This document shows positions 1 to 11,845 of a DNA stretch of 64,000 bases, in pieces. Made by a program: the position numbers and the translations under genes. Numbering within the stretch: the stretch's first letter is position 1; each line of letters begins with the position of its first letter. This DNA comes from Psococerastis gibbosa (Eukaryota > Arthropoda > Insecta > Psocodea > Psocidae), in contig OZ020486.1 in NCBI GenBank assembly GCA_963971405.1, positions 15,895,419 through 15,959,418 of the forward strand, read 5' to 3'. A model generated the notes under the pieces. The model saw only the letters and a program-made list of their open reading frames with translations, made no database searches and was not told the origin of the DNA.

Positions 1-20
1 GGTTGACATACGATTTGTAA

Positions 21-262
21 GGCGGGGTTTCCACCGACCTCTCATTGCAGAATGGAAATGACATTGAATTTTTCTTTTTATAGAAATCTATTAAAATGTT
101 TGTACTCATCATATCCCATGACGCCATTTTTTAATTTTAGTTTGTTTGTTTGTCATTTTACTCTATGATCATTGATCAATTTTAACTATGGCATGGAGTA
201 AAACAAAAATTTCCGTCAATGGCATGTGCATTCTGCAATGCGAGGTCGGTGGAGACCCCGCC
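21..262. mobile_element. Palindromic MITE, TAA target duplication
   Basis: The arms GGCGGGGTTTCC...GGAGACCCCGCC are inverted copies, continuing inward as CACCGACCTC(T/G)CATTGCAGAAT. TAA flanks both sides (18-20 and 263-265). A 3-bp TWA duplication with GGC/GCC ends suggests PIF/Harbinger. The core around ATTGATCAATTTTAACTATG is shared with the copies at 11321, 11846 and 52049. The 21 bases at 1-21 recur at 319-339 with one mismatch, so the locus has been rearranged after insertion. Confidence 0.75.
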
Positions 263-339
263 TAAGTCTTGAATGTCTGCTACCACGTCAACGTAAGTGC
301 ATTCTGCAATGAGAGGTTGGTTGACATACCATTTGTAAG

Positions 340-3300
340 AAAATTACCGCAACTAGGTGATTTTTAATTATTGAATACAATTTACCGCCTAATTGTTATC
401 ATTGTTACAAATAATAATAAACAAACAAGTTTCTAATGTGCTGGCAACAGACAAAATCCAAAATCGACATCACTTACTTTCATAAAACAATACCGGTACC
501 CGAGAAACAAGCAGTCAAATTAAAAGGGGGAGAAAAATAATAATTTCATATCGATTTGTCAAACAGCACCTATGTACGTAAAATAAATACCTACCATACA
601 ATACAAGCGTGTACGAGTAGCCATAGTTCATATACGACTGTCACAACATCGCATTGCCACTCGTTACTTAAGTGTTCACAGACGATCGAATTCGCTTCAA
701 AAAAAAAAAAAAAAAAAAATGCCGCCCAGTATTCGTGCTTCCTTCACGAACCTATACACTTCCTGAACTTGGGTTATGTCGAATTTCATATAGCGGTGAC
801 ACAGAGCTGCGATCTTCGAAAGGATGAGCTTCTTTCTCTAAGCTGCATCGCTGACATTGTGCGACGATGGCTGCAGGGCTCCTATTTTTGATGGGTTCTT
901 CCGAAAAAACCTGAGCTGGCAACTTACTTTTATGCTAGACCCACTCATAGTTTGTAACACTCTTTACCATATAAAAATAGTGTGGTTTTCCTATCTGTCC
1001 CATTTTTGAAAATTGTCATGATCTCGCTTGCAGTCTTCAGAAACCTTCAAAATGTGCCTTCATGTTGATCCTCTCAAATAAAATCTTGTCGTTAAATTTT
1101 TCTAAGGCATTGCTCTTTATTTTCAGTGCGTAAACACAATTTGCTCATCCAAAACCAGCAATTCTATAATTTCTTTGCAATCTTTTCTCATACAATTACG
1201 CGTAGTCCGAAGCTAAACACCAGATAAATTTCTGTATAGTTCTGATAATGTTGTTAGTTTAACATTGTAATTTAATGTATGGTGCAGCAATGCAGATTTA
1301 TGCACCTGCATTACGGGCTCTGTCACCTTCACAAGGGATGCTGTCGGAAGGGGAAACATGTGGCCATGATTTAATGAGTCCCTTGCTGTGTACCCTTCCA
1401 GGTGTTAGCGTTAAACTAATTTTTGTACAACTACTCCCCTGTCGCGGGTGTTACTGACTTGTTCTTTACCCTAAAGATATTACAAATTCATAATTACCTA
1501 GTTTTATCATGTTTATTACACTTTCGTCATTTTTTGCTCCGGTACTAACTTAAAAGCCAAGCACTTTGTAGCTTAAATGTATGTAACGTTACTACTGAGC
1601 AGGGACTCAACGCTCTCCCAGTTTAGCAACTGCAACGGTCTGGTGATTCATTGAAACAGCATTGACCGATATAGAAGCCAAAATGTTTTTGTCATTAATT
1701 GTGAGGAGGATATCATGCGGTTTCGTACTATCAGGATTACCCCGCGCAAGGAGAAAACAGAATATTTTAATATTATAACGCATAATGCTGCACTCTGAGA
1801 AAACTGCAGTTATTAATCCTGTCGGATCATTGTTAGCATCGCGCTATACAACCTAATATATGTGTCTTTATGTCTAATATAGTGTCTTTAACCAATCTTT
1901 AAATTGAGTTCGACCAGAGAGAAGGACATTCGTGCACGTTCGGTATTTTCAGTCATTCGTAGTATATTCGAAAATTCGCGAGCATTCGCAATCGTTTCTG
2001 GGTATAAGGAAAATACTGAGTCAGTCAAGCAGTTGTGATTTTATATTATATACGGTCTTTTTTTAAATCCTGTTAATCTTATCTTGTCCCAAATATCTAT
2101 CTCTAATATCATTATGTCTAAATTAGCAATTACTGTTGAGCCTTTCTTTTTAAATTTTTAACACCCTTACGTTTGGAATGAAAAAATATAATAAGGTTCA
2201 TCAATACAGTTACGGTATTAGCCATGTATGGCTTCAACTATTTGTCTGTGAAGCCAAAATACTTTGCTGAGTCGGTGGTTGTACACATCACCATTTGGGT
2301 CATTTGAAAAATGTATTAAATTGAACACAATAATTTGAGCTTAAACATTAGTTCTGCATTCGTGGTACCCACAATTATCAATTTGCGTAACCTAATGTAT
2401 TTTTGAAGCTTGTACAACCTTTATAAATTGACATGGTAACTCATGTTATTTCATGATTAAGTGATTTAAGAAAATTCAAGTACAATACCATCAGTAGTTT
2501 TTTCACCTCTCGTCTGCTTTAGAGCAATGCTTTATGAAGCATATGGTATGCTATACATGAGTATTATAACTCTCGATAAGAAACCATTAATTGTCTAATT
2601 AACTTGGCTGTAGAATATATTTATTTATAATAAACTCAATTTGTGCCGAAAAGAACATTCACTAGATTCAAGGTCAATAAAACATATTTATGACTGGCAG
2701 CATCTCATAAAAATGTTTTCTTCATTATTCATTCTTGCATAAAAAATATGAGTGAGACCATATGGTGGATTTAGCTCGTGAATCTCCTAGATGGGAAAAA
2801 TTATCAAGTTGAAATAGCAAACAGACTGCTGTTCTTTTAATGTGGCAGCAGTATGTTTTCACAATTTTTTTTGCTTTGATAACGAATAGCAGCATCTGTT
2901 GCCAAGGCAAACTCTGTGCCATTCTACAACGATTTTGTCTCTATTTCTGCAACCTTTGTGACATTGCTGCAGTCTTGACTTTATTCACAACACACTGCTT
3001 AGTATTTGTTGAATTTATTTTCAATTGCGTTCGTTTTACTTGAGCCTATTCAGTACAGCTCATATCGGCTACATCATTAAATTGGCCATGTTTTCCGCTA
3101 ACCAGATGTTCAGTCGCAGTCAGTGAGTGTATCTTAGAAGCTGATATACTATATATTTGTGGCGAACAATGCCTACAGTTTGATTCCACCAAGCTTTGTT
3201 AAGCTGTTGAATTAAGTAGGGCTGCTTGCGGAGCCAATATTAGCTAGTATTCAAGTCTAGTTGGTATACTGGACAAATGGTCTCAAAATAAATGTAGGTC

Positions 3301-4279
3301 TTCCAAATGGCAAAGAATTATCTATTTTCTTCTTCTGAGGTCAGGTGATTGTTGGCAGCAACTCTCTGCATATCATCCTTCAGCTCTTTCGGTCCTGCGC
3401 CTTCCTCTTCAGCCCTTGGTACGTTTGAGCTCTTGCGCCCTCTCTCAGCTGATCCACGAATTCCTTCTTCGGTCACCCTCTTCTATTGATTCCTTTCACT
3501 GAGTCCTCAACGGTGTGTGTCTACTACTAGTCAGTATTCTTTGTTATTTGGAAGGCAAAGATTTATTTGTGGGATCATTCGTCAAGTATTGGCCCGACCT
3601 ACTAGCCCCCCCCCCCCCGCCCGGCAATGGTGCCTGCTAGCTGGAGCCTAACGCGATATACGTAAAGTACAGTACTGTTTACAAACAACGTTAATGACAA
3701 CTCGGACACGCCCGCTGGGCGTTTTTTTGTACTTCAAATTGATATTGATGTCAATTAGCCTGCCTTACAATTTCTTCTAACGAACTTCGAAAGCACCTTT
3801 AATGGGTTGTTGCTCATTTACATGACATGAGATTGTTCCGTTGTTTTCTACTTTAGAAAATATATACATTTTTCCAAGGAAGACTGCTTGCTGAACGTCC
3901 GTCAGCATTATAACATATGAGGAAAATTTGAAACTCTTCACTTTTCTGACTTTCTAGCAATTTATATCAAGTTTTCATCATTTTTCACGCGGGGCTCAAG
4001 ATGTTTTTTATTAACTCGACGAGGGTAACGTAATATACGGAAGTTACCTATTTCGCATGACAGTAATACTGAGGAAGTAACATAAAATACAATTTTAAAT
4101 GGGTTACATGACGCGTCATCCGGGGTGCTAACAATGCGTCAAATAGATTTAACGTTATTGTGTGATATAAATTGGGAGGTTAGAGTCAGAGGTACCGTAT
4201 AAATATAATGCAATATAGACTTTGACTTACATACATAGTTATGAGAACATTACTTTTATCCAGAGAAATAAAACTAACA
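340..4279. other. No gene recognised
   Basis: AT-rich sequence with scattered short frames, none with a recognisable domain or codon pattern. It holds the A21 run (699-719), a C run (3606-3618), and TTTTTATAG-type stretches. A frame at 2840 begins with a hydrophobic stretch but has no suitable splice donor. Confidence 0.6.
699..719. repeat. A21 homopolymer
   Basis: A run of 21 A. No polyadenylated element could be recognised upstream of it. Confidence 0.9.
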
Positions 4280-4540
4280 GTACGAATGGAGAACAAGCAG
4301 CCGCGTCCAAAGGATGGATGAGAATAGGAACACCCGGAGGTTGGCGGAAGGTAGAAGACCCATCGTCAGACCGAGGACAACCCCCGGGGAAAGAATTGAA
4401 CAACTCGGCAGAGCAAGAGGAAAAACAATGGCCGAGTTCAAAGTGTTAGCGTCCGACAGGGTCGAGTCTAAGAAATGGGTCCGAGACGACCCTCTCACGC
4501 TGCGCACGCGGCACTAAGAGGGAAAAAGAAGAAGAAATAA
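4280..4540 (+). mobile_element. 5'-truncated LINE, C-terminal coding tail and 3' end
   Basis: A frame open through this stretch reads RRPIVRPRTTPGERIEQLGR then AEFKVLASDRVESKKWVR, then DDPLTLRTRH and a stop, followed by GGGAAAAAGAAGAAGAAATA. The R-P-G/V-R-P-R motif, the A-x-D-R-x-x-W/K-K-W motif and a purine-rich 3' end are those of the last part of an insect non-LTR reverse transcriptase ORF. The rest of the element is missing. Confidence 0.7.
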
Positions 4541-6048
4541 ATCTTACACAATGTAAAGACTAGACTGATAGAAAGTCGATTCCCGTTCTTAATTCAAAAT
4601 CTCCAGGCAAGTGAAGCAAATAACAAAAAAAACGAAACGATTATGTAACTTCAACAATATATTGAACCTTACTGCTCTTGTATGCCTTCGACGAAATTAA
4701 AAATTCCAATCGTTCAGGAAGAACAAATTTTGAGTCCTCTAATTTTCAATCAAAGTAATCATTCGCCTTCTCCGCTCGATTGGACCTTTAGGGGGGGCTG
4801 GGGGGAGGGAGGTGGGATGGGTTGGAGGACTTATTACAACTTTTCCGCTTCACGAACGGGTAAAAAGGAATTCGCTTTAATTTTTAGATGAAGAGATTTT
4901 CCAATAATCAAATCTAAAAATGCCCCCGTTATCGTTGAAATTGTGGCGGAAGATATATCTCCTTAAATTGAATAGCTCTCCTAATTCTTTTTTTGGGCTT
5001 TTCCTTTGCCTTCCAGGTGATGTTATTATTTTCGGAAGTAAAAAGGATCTGCTATCAATTTTCAATTTCGTTAGGTAGGTAGGTATTCTATTCAATTTTA
5101 AAATGTAGCCTGATTTTATACCTAGGTATTGTGTACCGTACCTACGGAAGAATAGTTTGAAACAAGATATTTATTTTTACACATATTGTGTAGGCATCTC
5201 TATAGGTCTATCGATTTTGTATAATACTAAAGGTAAAATAGCTCTAGGATTACCGAAAATGTGACGGGTTGCTTAGGCTTGGAAATGTTAGAGCTTAAAT
5301 TGCCTATACTACTATAGTACATAAAAAGCCTAATTTTCATATTTGGGTACGGTGGTGTAGTACAATAATAGACAAGGGGACTATTTAATATGGGTCATGC
5401 TTTGCCTTCTCTAAATTAAGTTTATGTCGTTTTGTCACTATCGTGATTTTCTTTTGTAATATAAAGTTGTCTATGATACGGTACTGTAACAATGATACAC
5501 AAATTTTACACGGTATTTTTATTTATTTAGTAGTGAGGGCTTATGGATAGACATTACTGAATTGTGTCGTGCTCGTTAAGTAAGGTAAATACGTGAAGGT
5601 ATTTCTTACGATCACTACGACTGAAAATGCAAGGGAGGACTTCACAATGTCAAAAGGCCACCCTACAGAGACCGGCCAGGAAAAAATGAATTTTCTTTTA
5701 TAGCGTAGCGTCCCATGCTTTCGTCCCACAATTGAACGTTGAACTTATTTAGATTGTTATATTAGATGGATTGAAATGCTCCCATGAATGGAGCGTGAGG
5801 GACAGATTTCAAAATATTTTGTCGACAAGGAATGACCGTGTATTTTTGATAATTTCTCGTTCCACAGTCCTAAAGATTATAAAAAAGTCAAATGAAAAAT
5901 TCATGAAAAATGCAAGATTTCGCAAAAAGCAGTCTGATTTACAACTGTTCTGTAAAATTGGTTGAATGCACTTTATCGGGGCTTTAGTAAGTAATAATTT
6001 TTCAGATGAGAAAAAATAAATTTCCTTCGTAAGCTTGGCATTTTCCAT
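4541..6048. other. No gene recognised
   Basis: AT-rich sequence with G-rich patches near 4790-4820. I see no exon, repeat or RNA gene that I can support. Confidence 0.6.
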
Positions 6049-6056
6049 CTGACCAC

Positions 6057-6345
6057 CAGTGCCGGGTTTGGCAATGGGGCCAGGACGGCCGTGGCCCCAG
6101 GGCTCCCCAAAAAAGCCGCAAAATACAAAATCACAATAGATTAAAAAAACTAAAGCAAATAAATAAACTTATCGAAATATTTGGCGGGAAATTGGAACGT
6201 GCCGTGGCATTAATGATAAATCTATTCTATTTTGCATCCTGTGTCTCTATTTTATAAATGATAGAGGAATATTCGTGTAATGGTGCAAGACTTCTGCCCA
6301 AGGAATGCCCCCCCCCCACAATTCCGGCCCTGGGGCCTGGCACTG
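6057..6345. mobile_element. hAT-type non-autonomous element with perfect 8-bp target duplication
   Basis: The ends are CAGTGCCGGG and GGGGCCTGGCACTG, inverted with small mismatches. The 8 bases CTGACCAC occur directly on both sides (6049-6056 and 6346-6353). An 8-bp duplication with CAGTG/CACTG ends is the hAT signature. The inside is 289 bases without a transposase. The intact duplication suggests a fairly young insertion. Confidence 0.85.
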
Positions 6346-6353
6346 CTGACCAC

Positions 6354-6992
6354 TTTCGTAACGTTACGTCTGCGGAATGAGATATTAATTAATGTCGTCA
6401 AAACTCCACGGCTTCTTGTTTATAAAATATTTTGAAATCTCTTTTAACGAGACTGCTAACCTATGTTAGTCTCTATGACCGTCATCCAGTCCCAAAAGTT
6501 GATCAGACAGGAAGATAGCGGAGAGCACCTTCGGGGACAGGCCAGCGCCGCTAAATTTAACCTGCCCGCTCCAATAGTCCAGAACAGTCCTAAATTGACC
6601 AGGAATAATGTGAATGACTCGTAAACCGTGGCAGATGCGAAGAGTAGGTACCTGCGTGAGGCGCAACAGGTGCCCAATACTGGAGCACCAGGCTGGCCGT
6701 CTTCAGACGGGGGGCCCTATGCACCGGGTCCGGTCTTCAGTGGATTGCGAATGGAACCGGCTCAGACCTCACTCAGTTGGCCTCTGGCTCCCGGCGTGGC
6801 GTCATGTGTATGCTCTGTGAACTGTAGCTGCGTGTGTTTTGTTGTCTGTGCGCACATCCCTTCGCGGGTGGCTTAATTAGTTCTGTGATGCTTCTATGGA
6901 TTACCCTTTTCCTCGCCAATGGATTACTCGTCTGTGGGCGTTGTAAGTTTGTTTATATCTATGTCTAGTTAATGTAATATACGACAGTGGTA
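6354..6992. other. No gene recognised; GC-richer patch at 6510-6860
   Basis: Overlapping frames are open in several directions in the GC-rich patch, which is what base composition alone produces. One plus frame (6628-6876) has no family resemblance. It may be part of an unrecognised repeat. Confidence 0.5.
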
Positions 6993-7000
6993 TAGGTAGC

Positions 7001-7248
7001 CAGTGCCGGATTCAGATGGAAACCCGGGGGGGGGGGGGGGGGGTTAAAAAAATATATGTGACCTGTGTATTAACCTACTATTTCTCACTCGAATATCGTC
7101 AGTGTCCCCCCCCCCCCTCCGGAGGAAAGATCCTCAACTACGCAAGCGTGGCCATAGATTGCAATTTATAGTACACTACACTTTAGGGAGGCCGGAGGTG
7201 GGCTAATTGCACCCCCTGCTGAAGAAAATACTGGATCTACCCCTGGGC
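7001..7248. mobile_element. Probable second hAT-type element, disturbed by a tandem duplication at its right end
   Basis: The left end CAGTGCCGGATTCAG is matched by a right end CTGGATCTACCCCTG, inverted with mismatches. Flanks TAGGTAGC (6993-7000) and TTGGTAGC (7249-7256) agree at 7 of 8 bases. It holds an 18-base G run (7026-7043) and a C run near 7106. The right end is repeated in the adjoining tandem duplication. Confidence 0.5.
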
Positions 7249-7325
7249 TTGGTAGCTGGGCTAATTGCACCCCCTGCTGAAGAAAATACTGGATCTACCC
7301 CTGGGCTTGGTAGCTGGGCTAATTG
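7200..7325 (+). repeat. 58-bp exact tandem duplication
   Basis: The unit starting GGGCTAATTGCACCCCCTGC and ending TGGGCTTGGTAGCT occurs at 7200-7257 and 7258-7315 without a difference, followed by a third start GGGCTAATTGC. It overlaps the right end of the probable hAT element at 7001. Confidence 0.9.
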
Positions 7326-8347
7326 CCATACAGTCAATACTGGTAGTTACAACCTTATTGCCGCTATAATGGCCTAAGCTTACGGCAGACTTCAGAATAT
7401 TTATCAAGGTATATATTTTAAATTTTGATAACTTTCACCCATAGTCGACATTATCTAGGGCTACATTACCATTAGTCTGTCTATGGTTTTTTGTATAATT
7501 CTTTTTAGGCATTGCAGTACATCTTTAATGCTTTCTGTGAGATTACTCGTCGTATAGTAGTATAGTACCTAGTTAGATCAATTGGTTTTGTCTATGTCCT
7601 GAATTCCGAAAAACCGTTCTGTGGCATAACTAATCTATTGTATAATTTGTTATGATAGTGCGTACGTAGGCCTACTTAATGCGGTAAATATGAACAATCT
7701 GCTAGAATTAGCCTATTATGTTAATTAAAAATATACAATTAAAACTAAATATGTATCAATAGGAGCAGCTGTCCTTAGGGTAGCGTCACCTGGGCGGCAC
7801 TCGTTGGTGACGAGACTCTCCATCTGCTGTGCCTCTAGCTGAGAAGTAGACGTAGGGCGGTTCCCATCGTCGCATGAAAAGTCTTGGTATGGAAGAACTG
7901 TACAGTAACATTCGACTGTCGGGACGACCCAAGCTTACCCAGAGGAACAATAACTGATACTAGGCGTGATCAGGGGCGGTTCCGATCTCGTCTTGATAAG
8001 GAATAATGCACGGCACCGCCATGCGGATACTTTTCAAGAAATAGTGGACCTGAGCCCTGTAGGTGGAAAAGTTGCTGGAAAAGTTTCGGCAAGAAATACT
8101 GGAAGGCACCTCCTTGTTGCAATGCATAGCGCTGCCTTGCTTGCAGTGTTCCTTACAGAGACTTTTCAAGCAATGGTGGGACCCGGCTCAGAGTGATGCA
8201 CATAAATAAATCGATCCATTATTTAGTTAGACAATTACAACTAGTCCTATTGGCTGCTTTAGGCCTCATTTACATAGGTGCAGGTACAATATAAATAAAT
8301 GATGACTTTTTGTTCTATTACTAAGCGAGTGTTAATTCTTACACTCA
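7326..8347. other. No gene recognised
   Basis: Between 8035 and 8190 the phrase ACTTTTCAAGAAATAGTGGACC recurs in altered form as ACTTTTCAAGCAATGGTGGG, a diverged direct repeat. Nothing else stands out. Confidence 0.5.
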
Positions 8348-8806
8348 AGTAGTAGTAGTAGTAGTAGTAGTAGTTGCGATTTGAAGTAGTGCATCACACT
8401 AATGATTAATCCAGACACTACTGCTCTATGTCCTCTTCTTTTTTACATCCTCCACAATTTTCTTTCTGAACTCCTTCAAGTTTACAGCGTCTTTGATAGT
8501 TTTCTGCAGCAGATTAAACATTTGTAGGCCTTCATGAAAAATGCTCGTTCCACTGGTTCGTCTTCTATACTCGAGTGTAATGCAATCTCTATTTCTAGTT
8601 CCATAGTTGTGCACTTCACTAAAAGTCTTTGTAAGATCTATCATGTACTTAGGCATTAACCCTGATACAATACCCCAGATAAACGACATGAAATCGACGT
8701 ACACATTTTCTTGGATGGTGAGCATGTCTAATTCCTCTATCATTTCAACTACCCTCTTGTCGATAGGAACATTTAGTATTGATCTTAGTCCCCTGTTCAA
8801 CTGGGA
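8348..8806 (-). mobile_element. 5'-truncated LINE, reverse transcriptase C-terminus with AGT-repeat tail
   Basis: Minus-strand translation of 8426-8800 reads NRGLRSILNVPIDKRVVEMI, ..PKYMIDLTKTF.., EVHNYGTRNRDCITLEYRRR, GTSIFHEGLQMFNLLQ.. and FRKKIVEDVKKKR. The R-A-L/G-L-R-x-I-L-N-x-P, HNYxTRNR and FxxGLxxFNxL motifs are typical of the C-terminal tail of invertebrate non-LTR retrotransposons (CR1/Jockey/RTE-like). The frame is uninterrupted for about 125 codons. A run of AGT triplets (8348-8374) follows where the 3' tail would be. Confidence 0.75.
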
Positions 8807-9922
8807 AGGTCCGGGACCGCCTGCTTTACATTACGTGACTCGAAGCTACAACCTTCTGTGTGAAATTCGGAGCCAGTACCACTACTCTGCATTTCCTGAC
8901 TTATGAACTTATACTTATAAATCCTGTGGTGACATAAATAGGCCTAAAACCTGTTATACGGGGGTAGTTTTCATGGCGTTGTTTGTTCTGCTTGATTTGC
9001 CGGCTGTTTCGGTCCAGTGCTTAACATAGGTAGGTGATTCATGGAGACTGCCCTGGGCGGCTATACCCACTCGTTATTACCAGTTTTTCTTGTGTCAGAG
9101 CCCACTTATTCAAGATACATTCAAGCTGCGCCATTTTCTCGTCCTATATTTTCCACGACTTGTTCTTTTGTTTAAACTAGTTTCTCCACTAAATCCAAGC
9201 TTTGAGAATGGTGCGATTCAAACTGGCTCTTCATAGACGTTACAATACGCATTTCCTTTTTATTCGTGCTGTCTCTGGCATTGAAAAACTGTAGGCTATT
9301 CTTATTTACCAGTACAATGCATTTGCGGCATTTGACAATCCCTAATTAGTGGGTGCCTTAAAAGGTTAACTAGGCTACTGTACAAATGCGAGACAATATT
9401 TATGGCCTTAATTAGTCTACCCTTCATCACTTTTCTTCGTAACCGACCTGACCTTCCGCATTACCAATTACCTGCAGCCACACAAAGGGCCATATAGTTT
9501 AATGCTGATCAGTCCAAGGACTCAACAAGTCAACCTATACCTAATTAATCGTCTTTGTGTACCCGATCGCTTTCCAGGTGCCGGTAATACTGGAAAAAGG
9601 TGTCGAGTTGAGCAGGTGGTTTAATACCAGTTCACCATTGTGTCGTGGTAGCTCCTACACCACGACGAAGACTTTAATGCAGGCTTCCTGCTTGTGTTCT
9701 TTGTCTCGTCTTGGAGCACTCTTCAAGTGCATGTCATTTAGTGGCGAGGCTTGGCGCGCTCCTTCTGTTCAAACACTGCGTGGGTTGATTCATACGGGCA
9801 TCAGGTGTGCCAGGTTGGCGGAATTGGGGACGGGACGTCCTTAACAGCTACCTCCTTACGGGCAGCTGTTGATTGGAGTGGGCTCGGGCCTATAAAGTAC
9901 AATGTAAGCTATAAACTGGGTT
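8807..9922. other. No gene recognised
   Basis: A plus-strand frame at 9557-9844 follows a TTTCCAG but shows no known domain and no matching donor; I do not call it an exon. Confidence 0.5.
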
Positions 9923-9923
9923 A

Positions 9924-10183
9924 GGCCCGGTACACACGGACATTTCTCGTAATCGTGTTTTGCCGACGTCTTTTCCATTGTAGTCATAGGGCTAGCAAAA
10001 GATTTTTTGACGATTCGGAAGCTGACCGCACAAAAGTTTCCCCATACACGCGTATCATAGAAATGTTCTGCTCTGAAGTATAGACTCAGTCAGTTTGCAC
10101 CAACCAATCACCAAGCCCTATTCCTACTATGGAAAAGACGCTGGCAAATCGCGACTGCGAGAATCATCCGTGCGTACCGGGCC
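9924..10183. mobile_element. MITE with GGCCCGGTACACACGG ends
   Basis: The left end GGCCCGGTACACACGGAC and right end CCGTGCGTACCGGGCC are inverted. Inside are AGAAATGTTCTG and CCAACCAATCACCAAGCCC. A related copy in reverse orientation lies at 40560-40832. Confidence 0.6.
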
Positions 10184-10220
10184 TACGTGTATGAAGTTGG
10201 CAAACCTTATAAACGTTCCT

Positions 10221-10376
10221 GCAGGCTTATCATGGCGATTATATAATACCCTTGTATTAAAAAATGTAAACAAACAAATTTTGAATAGCACTTTCCGTTA
10301 TAAAATTATCTTGTTTACATTTTTAATACCAGGGATTATTTAAACCCCGGTATTATAATCGCCATGATCAGCCTGC
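10221..10376. mobile_element. Short MITE with GCAGGC...GCCTGC ends
   Basis: The ends GCAGGCTTATCATGGCGATT and AATCGCCATGATCAGCCTGC are inverted copies. The inside contains AAAATTATCTTGTTTACATT, which recurs near 50519 and 61680. The left boundary lies 37 bases from the end of the element at 9924. Confidence 0.65.
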
Positions 10377-10497
10377 AGAAATCAGTAACTGAGTAAGGAC
10401 GATTCCGACCTGTACAGTTTAATTTGTCTGCCATCTCGTTTTACTATATCCCAAAGCATCGGAATCCTGAATCTATTAGAAATTAAGAACCAGTAGA

Positions 10498-10690
10498 ATC
10501 CGGACTGATGGACCGTGGTCGAAATGAAAGCGAACTTCCAAACGTTTCGTCAACATCTGCGGTCGTTATCGTCAGTGGCGCTGCGTAGACTTCGAAGGTT
10601 GTACCTCGGTGGCTCCGTAGCGAGACTACTGGTTTTTCATTCGACTCTGGCCGTGAAAACCTTTGCAGTTACACTATTAGAAATTACTGC
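10498..10690 (+). repeat. Interspersed repeat family D, copy 1
   Basis: It reads TAGAATCCGGACTGATGGAC, CCAAACGTTTCGTCAACATC, GTAGACTTCGAAGGTTGTA and CTGGCCGTGAAAACCTTTG. The AAACGTTTCGTCAACAT core and the GGCCGTGAAAGCCTT-type end recur at 32535, 53965, 38325 and 57122. The class is unknown. Confidence 0.6.
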
Positions 10691-11317
10691 CGGCATGATT
10701 TCCGCCCTCAAACTAAAATTAAGTTCGAAATTTGCCATCACTAGGCTAACTTTTCAATTCTGACCTGCCGACCGCACTCTTCCCATTTCACGCATTGCTA
10801 CTTATCGTATATTAATCTGTTGGTAATATTAATAATTAATAATTGTATTAATATTTTAACAACTAACATTGACGAACCTGCGCTGTAAGGGAAAGTATAC
10901 AATACAATACAAAAATTAGAGTCCCTGACCAGCCTGAGCCGGATCGACCGTGTCAAACAAAAATATATAGGCTATGTATAGTGTATGGTTTTGAAATTAA
11001 GTACTGTATGTACTACGCTACTACCAAAGATACAGTATAGGTTTTTAACAGTTTGCGTATATATTTTATTTACTATTGGCAGTACTATTGTTCTGATTGG
11101 TCGTCGCATCTCGATAATGATGGCAGCCATTTCATTTAAATTGGTTGAAAAAGACATATATAAATTTTGACTAACAGATATGTTAAACTAAAACGTATAA
11201 CTTATAAACAGCAAAACCTCCATTAGGCTTATTTTGCTTGCATTATAATGAAATACTGTACTATGTATATTACACGTCGCTGACTTGTAAGACAGTTGCG
11301 GTTTGTAGGTTTGTATG
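10691..11317. other. No gene recognised
   Basis: AT-rich sequence. Nothing beyond the edges of the neighbouring repeats can be supported. Confidence 0.5.
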
Positions 11318-11320
11318 TTA

Positions 11321-11704
11321 GGTGCCCATTCCATTGACCGGCCAGGGCTATTTCCAACAACAGTGACGTGGTAGCAGACATTCAAGACTTAGGTGGCGTT
11401 TCCACCGACCTCGCATTGCAGAATTGACGGAAATGTTTATTTTCCTCTATGCCATAGTTAAAATTGATCAATGATCATACAGTAAAATCACAAACAAACA
11501 AACCAAAATTAAAAAATGGCTTCATGGGATATGTTAATTACAAACATTTTAATAGATTTCTATAAAAAGAAAAACAAACATTTCCGTCAATGTCATTTGC
11601 AATCTGCAATGCGAGATCGATGGAAACCCCGCCTAAGTCTTGAATGTCTGCTACCACGTCACTGTTTTTGGAAATAGCCCTAGCCGGTCAATGGATTGGG
11701 CGCC
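11321..11704. mobile_element. Long palindromic MITE, TTA target duplication
   Basis: The ends GGTGCCCATTCCAT and ATGGATTGGGCGCC are inverted and flanked by TTA at 11318-11320 and 11705-11707. The arms run about 130 bases and contain, from 11392 to 11633, the whole arm-and-core structure seen at 21-262. It therefore looks like the same element with an extra outer pair of arms. No coding capacity is seen; mobilisation would need a transposase supplied elsewhere. Confidence 0.8.
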
Positions 11705-11845
11705 TTAGTACTGTACTAAAGGTTAATCGATACCTAGTTCGAAAACTTCATTAATATAGCATTATCCAACTAATTAATTGTTGCAACAAGTTGCAGCACA
11801 ACAAAGTGTGCCGGAGGGTTAGGTATTATTCTGTACCAAGCTTAA

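Noticed and set aside
556-891. Open frame of 111 codons spanning the A21 run
   Set aside because: The lysine run comes from the homopolymer; no domain, no exon signals, composition like the surrounding DNA.
2840-3043. Frame with a hydrophobic start as an alternative signal-peptide exon
   Set aside because: No suitable phase 1 donor follows the hydrophobic part, and the candidate at 19042 fits much better.
6614-6876. Overlapping frames in a GC-rich patch
   Set aside because: Several frames on both strands are open at once, as GC-rich non-coding DNA does; none shows a domain.
9557-9844. Possible exon after TTTCCAG
   Set aside because: No recognisable domain, no donor at the end of the open frame, and no partner exon nearby.
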